Source of the DNA: Streptomyces sp. ITFR-21
GTDB taxonomy: Bacteria; Actinomycetota; Actinomycetes; Streptomycetales; Streptomycetaceae
DNA length: 64,000 nucleotides
Direction: 5' to 3'
NCBI RefSeq assembly: GCF_031844685.1
Contig: NZ_CP134605.1
Span: forward strand, 6,608,001 to 6,672,000
The translations under genes were made by a program, and so were the position numbers. Numbering within the stretch: position 1 is the first letter of the stretch; each line of letters opens with the position of its first letter. Below the pieces are notes generated by a model. That model ran no database searches. It worked only from the letters and a program-made list of their open reading frames with translations, and was not told the origin of the DNA. Below are positions 7,350 through 16,388 of the stretch, one piece after another.

Positions 7350-9284
7350 ATGCCAGCAGAACGTGTACCATCCACGCACCCCGTGACCGCCGGATCACCG
7401 GCCGTGTCCGAGGTGCCCGAGACCCGTCACGGACTCAGCCGCCGAGCCGTGCTCGGCGGGGCCGCCGCCGTGACCGGAGCCGCGGCCGTCTCGGCCGCGA
7501 CCGTGGTGCCCGCCGCCGCGCACTCCGCCGCGCCGCCCGCAAGCGCCTTCGAACACGCCTTTCCGGCTGTCTCGGGCATCAAGAAGCGCTCCCGGCTCGT
7601 CGACTACGAAGTGGTCGAACTCGCCGCCCTGATGCGGGCCCGCGTCGTCACCGCGGTACAGGTCACCAAGGCGTACCTGGACCGTATCGACCGCTTCAAC
7701 GGCCCCTTCGAAACCTACGGCGACAACGGCCTCTACAACGCGTTCGTCCGGATCGACCGGCAGGGGGCGCTGGCCCAGGCCGCCGCCGCCGACGCCCGGT
7801 TCGCCAAGGCCCGGCACTCCCACGAGAGCCTTCCGCCGCTGCTGGGCATCCCGTTCGGCGTCAAGGACTCGGTGGCCGTCAAGGGACTGGAGGCGAAGGA
7901 CGGCAGCCACGCGTTCGACGGGAACGCGGCCCTGCGGGACGCCACCGTCGTGCACCGGCTGCGCGAAGCCGGCGCGGTGATCCTGGGACACACCATCGCC
8001 TCGGCCTTCTCCGGCTCCATCACCGGCACCTTCGCCGGCAACGCCTGGAACAAGGCGTACGTGCCCGGCGGTTCGAGCCAGGGCTCGGGCGTCGCCCCCG
8101 TCGCGCGGCTGGCCGCCGCCGCCATCGGCGAGGAGACCGGCGGCTCCATCATGATGCCGTCGGCCGCCAACGGCGCCAGCGGCATCAAGCCCTCGCTCGG
8201 CACCAGTTCGGTCGCCGGGCTGATGCCGCTGTCCCCCGGGTACGACGTGCTCGGGCCGATCGCCCGGTCGGTACGCGACGCCTCACTGATCCTCTCGGTG
8301 ATCCTCGGCCCCGACCCCGCCAACGACCCACTGACCCTGTCCGCCCCCGACCCGTTCCCCAGGATGCCGCACACCGCCCGACAGGGCCGCAAGCCGCTGT
8401 CCGGGATCACCATCGGGATACCGCAGTCCGACTGGATGCGCACCAACCGCGGCATCCAGGCCGGCACCTCCCCGCAGTCCCTCTACGACGCCGACCACCT
8501 GGCCGCCTTCAACCGGCTCCAGCAGCAGCTGACCTCGCTCGGCGCGAAGGTGAAGGAGTTCCCGGGCCTCGACGTCACCGTGCCGGCCAACGACCCGTAC
8601 TTCTCCAGTACCGACGTGCTGGCCACCGTCGACGGCTCCCCGGTCTCGCCGTCCTCGGCGGTGCTGAGCCCCAACCGCTACGAGATCCGGTACTGGGACG
8701 CGGTCAAGGACTTCGCCGCCACCCGCCCCGCCGACCAGGCGGCGGCACTGCTCGCCCAGTACGGGCGCAGGGCCCCCGGCGAGACCACCGCCTCCTTCGA
8801 GTCCGCGACCCGGTTCGGCGGCGCCGTACCGGCCTCGGTACGGGTGGAGGGCGAACATCGGCGGCGCACCCTGCAGGCCAACTACCAGGCCGCGCTGGAC
8901 CAGGCGGGCGTCGACTTCATGCTGGTGCTGTCCCTCGGCGCCCAGATCGGGCTGCGCACCGGCTCCGGCTTCCCCGTCTACCGCGCCTACTACCAGCTGC
9001 CCAACGCCCTGACCTGGCCCATGGTGTCCTTCCCCATCGGCTACGACGGCACGCTGGGACTGCCGATCGCGGCGCAGTTCTGGGGGCCGCGGTTCAGCGA
9101 GCCGCAGATCGTCCAGGCCGCCATCGACTACCAGGACCACTACCCGCAGTACCACAACGCGGCCCCGCCGGACCCGGTCGTGGCCACCGCGGCCAAGATC
9201 GCCCCGCACGCCCTGGTCGTCGAGGCGCCGACCCCGCCGGAGCTGTCCAACGACCCGCTCATCGCCGAGGAGGCCCTGCGATGA
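7350..9284 (+). CDS. Secreted (Tat-type) amidase signature enzyme
   Basis: 644 residues, longer than the usual 450-520. A twin-arginine-like signal (LSRRAVLGGAAAV) at about residues 30-55 precedes an Ala-rich export region. The Ser-cisSer-Lys triad is readable: Lys in PFGVKDS (about 171), the cis-Ser in GGSSQGSG and the nucleophile Ser in GEETGGSIMM. These enzymes hydrolyse amide bonds (fatty-acid amides, aryl amides or small amides), here probably outside the membrane. The start has a GGA-containing RBS. It overlaps the next small gene by ATGA. The QGSG in place of GGSA within the signature is a slight departure. The substrate is unknown. Confidence 0.88.
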   Translation: MPAERVPSTHPVTAGSPAVSEVPETRHGLSRRAVLGGAAAVTGAAAVSAATVVPAAAHSAAPPASAFEHAFPAVSGIKKRSRLVDYEVVELAALMRARVVTAVQVTKAYLDRIDRFNGPFETYGDNGLYNAFVRIDRQGALAQAAAADARFAKARHSHESLPPLLGIPFGVKDSVAVKGLEAKDGSHAFDGNAALRDATVVHRLREAGAVILGHTIASAFSGSITGTFAGNAWNKAYVPGGSSQGSGVAPVARLAAAAIGEETGGSIMMPSAANGASGIKPSLGTSSVAGLMPLSPGYDVLGPIARSVRDASLILSVILGPDPANDPLTLSAPDPFPRMPHTARQGRKPLSGITIGIPQSDWMRTNRGIQAGTSPQSLYDADHLAAFNRLQQQLTSLGAKVKEFPGLDVTVPANDPYFSSTDVLATVDGSPVSPSSAVLSPNRYEIRYWDAVKDFAATRPADQAAALLAQYGRRAPGETTASFESATRFGGAVPASVRVEGEHRRRTLQANYQAALDQAGVDFMLVLSLGAQIGLRTGSGFPVYRAYYQLPNALTWPMVSFPIGYDGTLGLPIAAQFWGPRFSEPQIVQAAIDYQDHYPQYHNAAPPDPVVATAAKIAPHALVVEAPTPPELSNDPLIAEEALR

Positions 9285-9463
9285 GCTTCCTCACCGTCGG
9301 CTGGGGACCGGTCCTCAACGCCGGGCTCCCCCCGCAGCACCCCGGGGACGGCACCTCGCCGGTGGCGACCGTGGGCTGGCTGCCCAAGCTCGGCACCGCC
9401 TTCTACCCCTACCCCGACGACGACCCGGATGCCGGCACCGCGGCCGACGCACGCACGACGTGA
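9281..9463 (+). CDS. 60-residue protein with repeated TVGWxPxL motif, coupled to the amidase
   Basis: The ATG overlaps the amidase stop (ATGA) and is preceded by GAGGAGG, so translation is very likely. The peptide contains two copies of a motif, TVGWGPVLNAG near residue 5 and TVGWLPKLGTA near residue 30, and an acidic tail (YPDDDPDAG). It has no signal peptide, membrane span or cysteine. It ends 18 bases before the secreted hydrolase, making a three-gene unit. I do not recognise the family. It could be a partner or chaperone of the amidase, or a peptide product; neither is shown. Confidence 0.6.
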   Translation: MSFLTVGWGPVLNAGLPPQHPGDGTSPVATVGWLPKLGTAFYPYPDDDPDAGTAADARTT

Positions 9464-9481
9464 GACTGGGAACCGACCACC

Positions 9482-12433
9482 ATGAACAGACAGATACCCA
9501 GCCGGGCGCTGCGACGCCCGCTCACCGCGCTGACCGCGGGCCTGCTCGCGCTGGCGGCCACCACGGCCGCCGCGGCGCTGCCGGCCACGGCCGACACCCC
9601 GGACGCCGGCTCGGCCGTGGTCGACTCCGGGTCCGACTGGACGGTGACCCAGGGCGCGGGCGGCTACGTCGTCTCGCTCGCCCTGGACACCGAACTGCCC
9701 GTCAAGGACGACATCCCCGTCCTGCTCGCCGACGGCGCGAGCCTCGGCCCCGCCGCCGAGTCGGCCGACGGGCACACCCTCCTGGTGACCACGTCCGACC
9801 CCTCGGTCGCCACCGCGAAGGACATCACCTGGCAGTGGTCCAGTGGCGGCGACGACACCGCCACCGGCCCGGCCGCCGTGCCGTCGGCGACCGCCCTGCT
9901 CAAGGCCCAGCGCGACAGCACCGTCACCAAGCCGGGCGGCTCCGGCAGCACCGGCAGCGACCCGACGACCATCGGCACCGGCCGCTACACCATCGCCGAC
10001 TACAACTTCGGCGCCCAGTCCGTCGCCCTGGCCGACATCGGCGGCATCCGCGGCGAACTGGAAGGGCGTATCTACCTGCCGAGCAGCCGGGGCGAGCACC
10101 CGCTGGTGATCTTCCTGCACGGCCGGCACAGCTCCTGCTACAACACCACCACGCTGCGCGGCGCCAGCGGCTGGCCCTGCCCGACCGGCACCACCCCGAT
10201 CCTCAGCTACGCCGGCTACGACGGCGCCGGCGAGGCGCTGGCGGCCGACGGCTACACGGTGGTGTCGATCTCGGCGAACGCCATCAACGCCAACGACAAC
10301 CAGCTCTCCCCGGACGACGGCGCCATCACCCGCGGCCAGCTCGTCCTGGACACCCTTACCATGCTCAAGTCGGTCAACAGCGGTCACCAGGTCAGCTACC
10401 ACGACGCCGCGACCGACCAGGACGTGACCCTCGGGCAGGCGCTGACCGCCGGCCTGGCCACGTACCCCACGGGCACCGTCACAGCACGGCAGCTGGCCGG
10501 CACGATGGACTTCGGCCGGATCGGCCTGATGGGCCACTCGCGCGGCGGCGAAGGCGTCGTCACCGCGGGCACCCTCAACGAGGGCCTGGCGCACCCGTGG
10601 AACCTCAGGTCGGTCTTCGCGCTGGCGCCCATCGACTTCACCCGCGCCACCCTGCCGGACGTGGTGACCACGACCCTGCTGCCCTACTGCGACGGCGACG
10701 TCTCGGACCAGCAGGGCCAGCACTTCTACGCCGACTCCCGCGACGGCACCTTCTCCGACGACGTGCAGCGCTCCGACATCTGGGTCATGGGAACCGACCA
10801 CGACTTCTACAACTCCTCCTGGACGCCGCCGTACCCGGGCGCCTCGGACGACTGGTCGAGCACCAACGACCCGGTGTGCGGCACCAGCGCCACCGCACTG
10901 GCCTCGGGCAAGAACATCCGGCTCACCGCCGCCCAGGAGTACCAGGTCGGCTCGGCCTACATCTCCGGCTTCTTCGAGGCGACCCTCGGCGGACAGACCC
11001 GGTTCCAGGGCATGTTCGACGGCTCCGGGCAGGAGCCGCCGTCCGTGTCCGACTTCGCCGACGTCCGGACGGTCGCCCAGCAGCCCTCGTCGCTGCGCAC
11101 CGACATCACCACCTTCAAGGCCGCCTCGCCGCTGGTGACGGCGACCGGCGCGGTCACCGCGACCGTCTGCGCCAACAAGTACGGCCGTACCGTGCCCGAA
11201 GCGCTGCCGTACTGCACCAACCCCGGCAGCACCCTCACCAACCAGCAGGTGCCGTACTGGACCCCCGCCAACTACGCGCCCAACGTGCCGCTCAACCCGA
11301 TGACGCACCTCACCTGGACGGGGACGACCGGCGGCGTCACCGTCGCGGTCCCGCCCGGTGAGCGGGACGTCTCGCACTACGCCGAGATGACGGTGGACAT
11401 GTCGCCGGACGAGAGCGTCGTCACCGGCACCGACGTCAAGCTGACGGTGTCCGACACCTCCGGCCGGACCTGGAGCGCCCTGGCGTCCGACCTCAACAAG
11501 TGGGGCGTCACCCGGATGCCGGCCAGCACGTCGACGAACCTGGGCAAGATCGTGCTCCAGCAGCTGCACGTGCCCACCTCGACACTCAAGAAGGCCGGCC
11601 TGAACCTGAGCCGCCTGTCCACGATCACCTTCGCTCCGGCCGTCGGTGTGGACGGCACCGTGACCGGCGGCGCGTACCTGTCCGACCTCGGGTTCGACAG
11701 CAAGGGCGTGGGCACGCCCCGGGTCCGGACACGGCCGACCGTCAACGTGGCGTCCACCACCGCCGAGGAGGGCTCGGCGGCCGGCACCGACCACGTCGCC
11801 GTGTACCTGTCCGCCCCGAGCCGGTCCAAGGTCACCGCGTACCTCACGGCGATCGGCTCCACGACCGGCAAGGTCGGGCTCGCCATGCAGCGGGTCGTCT
11901 TCCCGCCCGGCGGGACCTGCCAGGTGGTCGCGATCCCGGCCACCGGCGACACCGTCGCGGGCGCGACCTCTACCACCTCGTACAAGGTCGGGGTGTCGAA
12001 CTCCACCGACGCGGTGCTGGGCAGCCACGACTTCGGCACCGTCACGGTCCGCGAGGACGACGGCATCACCGGCACGGCCACCCCGGCGCCGCCGGTCGGC
12101 GCCCAGGGAGACGTCTGCGCGGAGTACAAGGCGCTCTCGCACCCCGGCAAGCTGGCCGTCACCGACACCACGCCGGTTCCCGGCCAGAGCGTCACCCTCA
12201 ACGGGTCGGGCTACCGCAGCGGTGAGAACGTCGCCTTCACCCTGGACTCGGTGGCGCTGGGCAGCGCCGTCGCCGACAGCCGGGGCACCGTCCTCCTCAC
12301 CGCGGTGATACCCGCCGCCGAGGCATTCGGCAGCGCGGCGGTGTCCGCGGTCGGCGCGGGCTCCGGGCGTACGGAGACGGCGACCGTCCACGTCACCCGT
12401 CCGCCGGTCCACGGAGGCCACGGCGGCCACTGA
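9482..12433 (+). CDS. Large secreted alpha/beta-hydrolase
   Basis: 983 residues. A Sec signal peptide covers about residues 1-38, with cleavage after PATA. The hydrolase core has FLHGRHSSC (oxyanion HG) near 215 and the nucleophile elbow GLMGHSRGGEG near 350, with a candidate acid in the following Asp-rich part and a His later. Further on, beta-rich modules follow: a Calx-beta-like repeat near 760-860 and an IPT/Ig-like module near 890-970, ending in HGGHGGH. An extracellular esterase, lipase or peptidase-like role fits. The His-rich end might bind metal. The RBS is weak, so translation may depend on coupling with the upstream genes. Substrate unknown. Confidence 0.75.
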   Translation: MNRQIPSRALRRPLTALTAGLLALAATTAAAALPATADTPDAGSAVVDSGSDWTVTQGAGGYVVSLALDTELPVKDDIPVLLADGASLGPAAESADGHTLLVTTSDPSVATAKDITWQWSSGGDDTATGPAAVPSATALLKAQRDSTVTKPGGSGSTGSDPTTIGTGRYTIADYNFGAQSVALADIGGIRGELEGRIYLPSSRGEHPLVIFLHGRHSSCYNTTTLRGASGWPCPTGTTPILSYAGYDGAGEALAADGYTVVSISANAINANDNQLSPDDGAITRGQLVLDTLTMLKSVNSGHQVSYHDAATDQDVTLGQALTAGLATYPTGTVTARQLAGTMDFGRIGLMGHSRGGEGVVTAGTLNEGLAHPWNLRSVFALAPIDFTRATLPDVVTTTLLPYCDGDVSDQQGQHFYADSRDGTFSDDVQRSDIWVMGTDHDFYNSSWTPPYPGASDDWSSTNDPVCGTSATALASGKNIRLTAAQEYQVGSAYISGFFEATLGGQTRFQGMFDGSGQEPPSVSDFADVRTVAQQPSSLRTDITTFKAASPLVTATGAVTATVCANKYGRTVPEALPYCTNPGSTLTNQQVPYWTPANYAPNVPLNPMTHLTWTGTTGGVTVAVPPGERDVSHYAEMTVDMSPDESVVTGTDVKLTVSDTSGRTWSALASDLNKWGVTRMPASTSTNLGKIVLQQLHVPTSTLKKAGLNLSRLSTITFAPAVGVDGTVTGGAYLSDLGFDSKGVGTPRVRTRPTVNVASTTAEEGSAAGTDHVAVYLSAPSRSKVTAYLTAIGSTTGKVGLAMQRVVFPPGGTCQVVAIPATGDTVAGATSTTSYKVGVSNSTDAVLGSHDFGTVTVREDDGITGTATPAPPVGAQGDVCAEYKALSHPGKLAVTDTTPVPGQSVTLNGSGYRSGENVAFTLDSVALGSAVADSRGTVLLTAVIPAAEAFGSAAVSAVGAGSGRTETATVHVTRPPVHGGHGGH

Positions 12434-12484
12434 AGCGGGTGACCGGGTGACCGGGCGACCCGTCGTCCGGTCACCCGGACGAGG

Positions 12485-12519
12485 AGGGCCCCCGCGGGCG
12501 CGAGCCCGCGGGGCCCTTT
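12485..12519. terminator. Strong GC hairpin followed by TTT
   Basis: AGGGCCCCCGCGGGC pairs with GCCCGCGGGGCCCT (one bulged base) around a GCGA loop, then TTT. It lies between two convergent genes and can serve both. Confidence 0.8.
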
Positions 12520-12555
12520 CGCGTTCCCGCGGCCCCCGAGCCCTTCGGCGGGCGG

Positions 12556-13434
12556 TCAGCCGGTGGTCGGCCGGTAGGAGTAGACGGTGGTAACCACCTC
12601 GCAGACGCCCGGCGACACGATCTCCACCCGCAGCACCTTGGCGGCCGGGTCGTAGTCGACGCCCTCGGTCTCGAAGGCACCCGAGCAGATGCTCGACTGC
12701 GGCACCTGGAAAAGGGTGCTGACCTGGCCGGTGACCGGCGTCCCGTCGAGCTGGTGCGGCAGGTCCACCTGGAAGACGTCCTTGGCGCCGTCGTCGGACG
12801 CGCACACCAGCCGGGTGGCGGAGACGAAGTCGCAGCCCTGGACGTCGTCGACGCTGCGGCTGAGGGTGATCTGTCCGGCCTGGGGGAGGGTGCCGCCGGT
12901 CGCCGGAGTGCTGGGATTGGTCAGCGGGGCAGGGAAGACCTGGAGCCGGTTCACGGTGTTCCACTCGCCCGCCACCAGCCACTGGGAATCGGGCGAGACG
13001 GTGGCGAAGGAGTTGTTGAGCAGCTCACCGGAGTCCAGCGGGTGCGTGTAGTCGTAGGCGTGCCCGGAAGGCGTGGTCACTTCGAACATCTTCGAGGTGG
13101 CGCTGTCGCCGCCCTGGTAGGCGTCGAAGACGTAGCCGCCCGCGATGTCGGGGTCGCCGACGTGGTTCCAGCCGGCGAACCGCAGGCCCAACGGGATCGA
13201 GCCGAGGCCGCGGGTCAGCAGCGAGCCGTCGGCCCGCGAGGCGACACCCTCGCCGCCGGTCAGCGAGTTGACGAGCGAACTGCCGGTCTGCACCCATCCG
13301 CCGGGGGAGTCGGCGTGCGCGGTGGAGGCGCCGGCCGCAGTAAGGGCGGCGACGGCGAGCAGGGTCGCGGTGGTACGGCGGAACGGCGCGGTCGCGCGCA
13401 ACGGAACCCCCAGGAAGACGTGGGCGGACCGCAC
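12556..13434 (-). CDS. Secreted protein of unknown function, beta-propeller-like
   Basis: About 290 residues after an Ala-rich signal peptide (TTATLLAVAALTAAG, cleavage near AHA). The longest frame starts at 13629, but its first 65 residues look non-coding. GTG 13434 gives a usable signal peptide. TTG 13401 has a better-spaced GGGGG and is an alternative. The mature part has repeated strand patterns (WVQTGSSLVNS, YVFDAYQGG, SQWLVAGEWNT) and a conserved-looking pair of cysteines near the end. It resembles secreted proteins that read a stored or bound ligand rather than enzymes. No catalytic motif is seen and the name is not known to me. Confidence 0.65.
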   Translation of the reverse strand: MRSAHVFLGVPLRATAPFRRTTATLLAVAALTAAGASTAHADSPGGWVQTGSSLVNSLTGGEGVASRADGSLLTRGLGSIPLGLRFAGWNHVGDPDIAGGYVFDAYQGGDSATSKMFEVTTPSGHAYDYTHPLDSGELLNNSFATVSPDSQWLVAGEWNTVNRLQVFPAPLTNPSTPATGGTLPQAGQITLSRSVDDVQGCDFVSATRLVCASDDGAKDVFQVDLPHQLDGTPVTGQVSTLFQVPQSSICSGAFETEGVDYDPAAKVLRVEIVSPGVCEVVTTVYSYRPTTG

Positions 13435-13706
13435 CCGGCACGGGCGGCGGCCTCGGGCAGCAAGCAACTTAGCCTCACCGGCGCCTCCGTCACCATGGGC
13501 GGTCCACCAACTCAACTGGAACACAGAGTGGTTGGCCGGTACATCCAGGCCCGGCGACCGCCTGCCCGCCGGGGGCGCGAACCGCGCTGACGTGCCGCGA
13601 TCCCTGACATCGCCCGCCCACGGTGACACACTCGGCTGACCGGGCCGGCACGAAGGTCCGGAAAGGTCAGGGGAAGTGCGGGAAAGTCCGGGAAAGGGAT
13701 AACCGA

Positions 13707-14792
13707 ATGGCGCAGCGGGTGCGGGGCGTTGTGGCCCTGGGCAAGGGTGAACCGGTCACCGTCGAGACGGTGGTGGTACCCGATCCGGGCCCCGGTGAGG
13801 CGGTCGTCCGGGTGCAGGCATGCGGGGTCTGCCACACCGACCTGCACTACCGGGAGGGCGGCATCAACGACGACTTCCCGTTCCTGCTCGGCCATGAGGC
13901 GGCCGGTGTCGTCGAAGAGGTCGGCGAGGGCGTGGCGGAGGTGGCGCCCGGCGACTTCGTGATCCTCAACTGGCGTGCCGTCTGCGGCCGCTGCCGGGCC
14001 TGTCGGCGTGGCCGGCCCTGGTACTGCTTCGACACCCACAACGCCCGCCGGAAGATGACGCTGGCCGACGGCACCGAACTGTCGCCCGCCCTCGGCATCG
14101 GGGCGTTCGCGGAGAAGACCCTGGTCGCGGCCGGCCAGTGCACCAAGGTCGACCCGGCCGCGGCGCCCCGGGTCGCCGGGCTGCTCGGCTGCGGTGTGAT
14201 GGCCGGAATCGGCGCCGCCGTCAACACCGGCGCGGTCGGCCGCGGCGACTCGGTGGCCGTCATCGGCGTCGGCGGGGTCGGCGGCGCCGCGGTGATGGGC
14301 GCCCGGTTGGCCGGCGCCGGCGCGGTCGTGGCCGTCGACGTGGACGACCGGAAGCTCGCACAGGCGGTGCGGCTCGGCGCCACCCATACCGTCGACTCCC
14401 GGACCACCGACCCGGTGGCCGCGATCCGCGACCTCACCGGCGGCTTCGGCGCCGACGTGGTGATCGAGGCGGTCGGCCGCCCTGAGACGTACCGGCAGGC
14501 GTTCTACGCCCGGGACCTCGCCGGAACCGTCGTACTGGTCGGCGTACCCACCCCGGAGATGCGGCTGGAACTGCCGCTGCTCGACGTCTTCGGCCGCGGC
14601 GGCGCCCTGAAGTCCTCCTGGTACGGGGACTGCCTGCCGTCCCGGGACTTCCCCGTGCTGATCGACCTGCACCTTCAGGGACGGCTGGACCTGGAGGCGT
14701 TCGTCAGCGAGACGATCGGCCTCGGCGACGTGGAGGAGGCGTTCGCCACGATGCGCCGCGGCGACGTACTGCGGTCCGTGGTGCTGCTCTGA
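13707..14792 (+). CDS. mscR: S-(hydroxymethyl)mycothiol dehydrogenase / S-nitrosomycothiol reductase
   Basis: 361 residues, zinc-dependent medium-chain dehydrogenase. Catalytic zinc ligands are in GVCHTDLHY and GHEAAG. The structural-zinc loop is CGRCRACRRGRPWYC. The NAD-binding GVGGVGGAA lies near residue 190. The sequence runs VRGVVALGKGEPV ... INDDFPFLLGHE ... ALKSSWYGDCLPSRDFP, the signature of the actinobacterial mycothiol-linked enzyme that oxidises formaldehyde adducts and reduces nitrosothiols. Start ATG 13707 has AAAGGG upstream; the ATG at 13623 is an unlikely extension. The stretch before it contains several near-repeats of GGAAAG. The metallo-beta-lactamase gene that often follows is absent here. 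Confidence 0.92.
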   Translation: MAQRVRGVVALGKGEPVTVETVVVPDPGPGEAVVRVQACGVCHTDLHYREGGINDDFPFLLGHEAAGVVEEVGEGVAEVAPGDFVILNWRAVCGRCRACRRGRPWYCFDTHNARRKMTLADGTELSPALGIGAFAEKTLVAAGQCTKVDPAAAPRVAGLLGCGVMAGIGAAVNTGAVGRGDSVAVIGVGGVGGAAVMGARLAGAGAVVAVDVDDRKLAQAVRLGATHTVDSRTTDPVAAIRDLTGGFGADVVIEAVGRPETYRQAFYARDLAGTVVLVGVPTPEMRLELPLLDVFGRGGALKSSWYGDCLPSRDFPVLIDLHLQGRLDLEAFVSETIGLGDVEEAFATMRRGDVLRSVVLL

Positions 14793-14858
14793 CCGCGGTC
14801 CGGGTCCGTCCGGCCGAACGGTAGAATCGCCACCGGCGACGGCTCACGGCCGTCGCGC

Positions 14859-14911
14859 GGCGGTGGGGCCCGCCGTACCCGAACCGCGGTGACGCCGCCA
14901 ACGGTCCCTGC
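14859..14911 (+). ncRNA. Fluoride riboswitch (crcB motif)
   Basis: GGCGGTGGGGCCCGCC at 14859-14874 matches the first stem of the crcB motif. It is followed by GAACCGC and by AACGGTCCCTGC, the expected pseudoknot strand and the conserved TCC(C)TGC element. It lies about 60 bases before the start codon of the first crcB gene. Fluoride binding usually relieves termination or RBS blocking; a downstream GCGCAC/GTGCGC hairpin at 14920-14946 could be the expression platform. Identified by eye, not by a covariance model. Confidence 0.7.
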
Positions 14912-14971
14912 TTGCGACGACGCGCACCTCGTACCCGGACGTGCGCCGTGACCGACGAGTAGGAGACGCCC

Positions 14972-15457
14972 GTGGCAGAACCCCGTTCCCGCACGGCCGG
15001 CGAGGCCGTGGACCCCGACGTCGATCTGCGGGTGCCCTCCCAGCGCGCCGAGACGCGCCGGGGGATGCGGCAGATCGTCGCCGCGGTCGCGGCCGGCGGC
15101 GCGATCGGCGCGGCGGCCCGCTACGGCGCCGCGCTCCTGTGGCCGACGGCGGACGGCACCTTCCCCTGGACCACCCTGGGCGTCAACGCGGCAGGCTGCG
15201 CCGTCATCGGCGTGTTCATGGTGCTGATCACCGAGGTGTGGAACCCGCACCGGCTGCTGCGCCCGTTCTTCGGCACCGGGGTGCTCGGCGGGTTCACCAC
15301 CTTCTCGACCTACACCATTGACGTCCGGCGGCTCGCGGACGACGGGCATCCGCGGATCGCGGTGGCGTATCTGGGCCTCACCGTGGTGGTCGCCCTGCTC
15401 GCGGTATGGGCCGCGGCGGCCCTGACCCGGCAGCTGGCCGTACGAGGGCGACGATGA
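14972..15457 (+). CDS. crcB: Fluoride channel/exporter CrcB (FluC), first copy
   Basis: 161 residues. A polar N-terminal extension of about 35 residues is followed by four membrane helices. The family motifs are present: GAAARYGA in helix 1, TLGVNAAGC in helix 2 and GGFTTFSTYT in helix 3 (the phenylalanine/threonine fluoride pathway). CrcB/FluC forms dual-topology dimers that expel fluoride. GTG 14972 has AGGAGA eight bases upstream. It is the first gene after the putative fluoride riboswitch. Paired with a second copy, the two may form a heterodimer, as is known when two crcB genes are adjacent. Confidence 0.93.
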   Translation: MAEPRSRTAGEAVDPDVDLRVPSQRAETRRGMRQIVAAVAAGGAIGAAARYGAALLWPTADGTFPWTTLGVNAAGCAVIGVFMVLITEVWNPHRLLRPFFGTGVLGGFTTFSTYTIDVRRLADDGHPRIAVAYLGLTVVVALLAVWAAAALTRQLAVRGRR

Positions 15458-15560
15458 AGCGCCCGGTGACGAGGCGGCGGCCGGCCCGTCGGCAGCCGGT
15501 CCGCGCGGTGCGGCGGCCGGTGCGGCCGGCCGGCGCGGAGCGGGAGAGGCGGAACACCCG

Positions 15561-15935
15561 GTGAACTGGCTGCTCGTCGTCGTGGGCGCCGTCGTGGGCG
15601 CCCCGCTGCGCTACCTCGCCGACCGGGCGATCCAGTCCCGGCACGACAGCGCCTTCCCCTGGGGCACCTTCACGGTCAACGTCGTCGGCTGCCTGGTCCT
15701 CGGCGTCCTCACCGGCGCCGCCGCGGAGGGCGCCGCCTCCGCCCACCTGCAACTCCTCATCGGCACCGGGCTGTGCGGCGCGCTGACCACGTACTCGACC
15801 TTCTCCTACGAGACGCTGCGGCTCGCCGAGGACGGCAGCCGCTTCTACGCCGCCGCCAACGTCGTGGGCAGCGTGGCCGCCGGCCTCGGCGCCGCCTTCG
15901 CCGGGACGGCGGTCGCCGAGGCGGTCTGGGGCTGA
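15561..15935 (+). CDS. crcB: Fluoride channel/exporter CrcB (FluC), second copy
   Basis: 124 residues, the standard size, with no N-terminal extension. Motifs: GAPLRYLADR, TFTVNVVGC, GLCGALTTYSTFSYE, all in the expected helices. It begins at GTG 15561, 103 bases after the first copy, with GCGGAGCGGGAGAGG upstream. Likely co-transcribed with the first copy and partners with it as a heterodimer with fixed, opposite orientations. Confidence 0.93.
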   Translation: MNWLLVVVGAVVGAPLRYLADRAIQSRHDSAFPWGTFTVNVVGCLVLGVLTGAAAEGAASAHLQLLIGTGLCGALTTYSTFSYETLRLAEDGSRFYAAANVVGSVAAGLGAAFAGTAVAEAVWG

Positions 15936-15981
15936 ACGGTCCGCCGAGCCGATCAGCGAGCCGGCCGGAGCGACGGCGGTC

Positions 15982-16006
15982 GGCAGCGGCTTTGGCAGCC
16001 GCTGCC
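15982..16006 (+). terminator. Hairpin after the crcB pair
   Basis: GGCAGCGGC and GCCGCTGCC flank TTTGGCA, about 50 bases after the second crcB stop. Likely terminator of the fluoride operon. Confidence 0.5.
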
Positions 16007-16388
16007 CGCCGCAGCGGCTCGTCGGGATGTCCGCGGGCGGGGGAGCGGGGCCCGGTGCGTGTCGCCGCGAGGTGGAGGTGAAAGGTGACGCGGCGGGTGC
16101 GCCACCCCGGCCGCCAAGGCCGAGGGCAAGGCGACGCCTTCCCCTGCCCCCCGCCCGGGGTGCCTCCCCGGGTGTCAAGGCCGAGGGGGCCGTCGCCGGC
16201 CGGTCAGAACGCGGCAGGCGTGCGTGCCGGTTCCGCGACGCCGCGCGGATCCCGACGACAGACCCCGTGCCGCCCGCCACCGCCACCCGCATCTGCCAGC
16301 CGTCCCTTCCGACTCCGGGCCCGCGACCACCGCGGGCTCCGGACAGGACGAGCCGGCTTCCCGTCCGGTGACATCCACCCGCCGCCGG
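16007..16388. other. Intergenic region, no gene seen
   Basis: About 380 bases between the crcB pair and the convergent LCP gene. The words CAAGGCCGAGGG occur twice (about 16107 and 16172). Frames here are Arg/Pro-rich shadows. Confidence 0.45.

Noticed and set aside
7073..9463. A 796-residue open frame on the same strand as the amidase
   Set aside because: Arg/Pro/His-rich shadow of the amidase frame; only its last 60 residues, after the ATG at 9281, are supported as a gene.
9140..12982. A 1280-residue frame antisense to the secreted hydrolase
   Set aside because: Composition (Gly/Arg/Val/His with no domain) and full overlap with well-supported genes mark it as a shadow of high GC content.
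14809..14822. CGAACGGTAGAATC as a possible promoter for crcB
   Set aside because: TAGAAT resembles a -10, but I could not find a matching -35, so I left the promoter unassigned.
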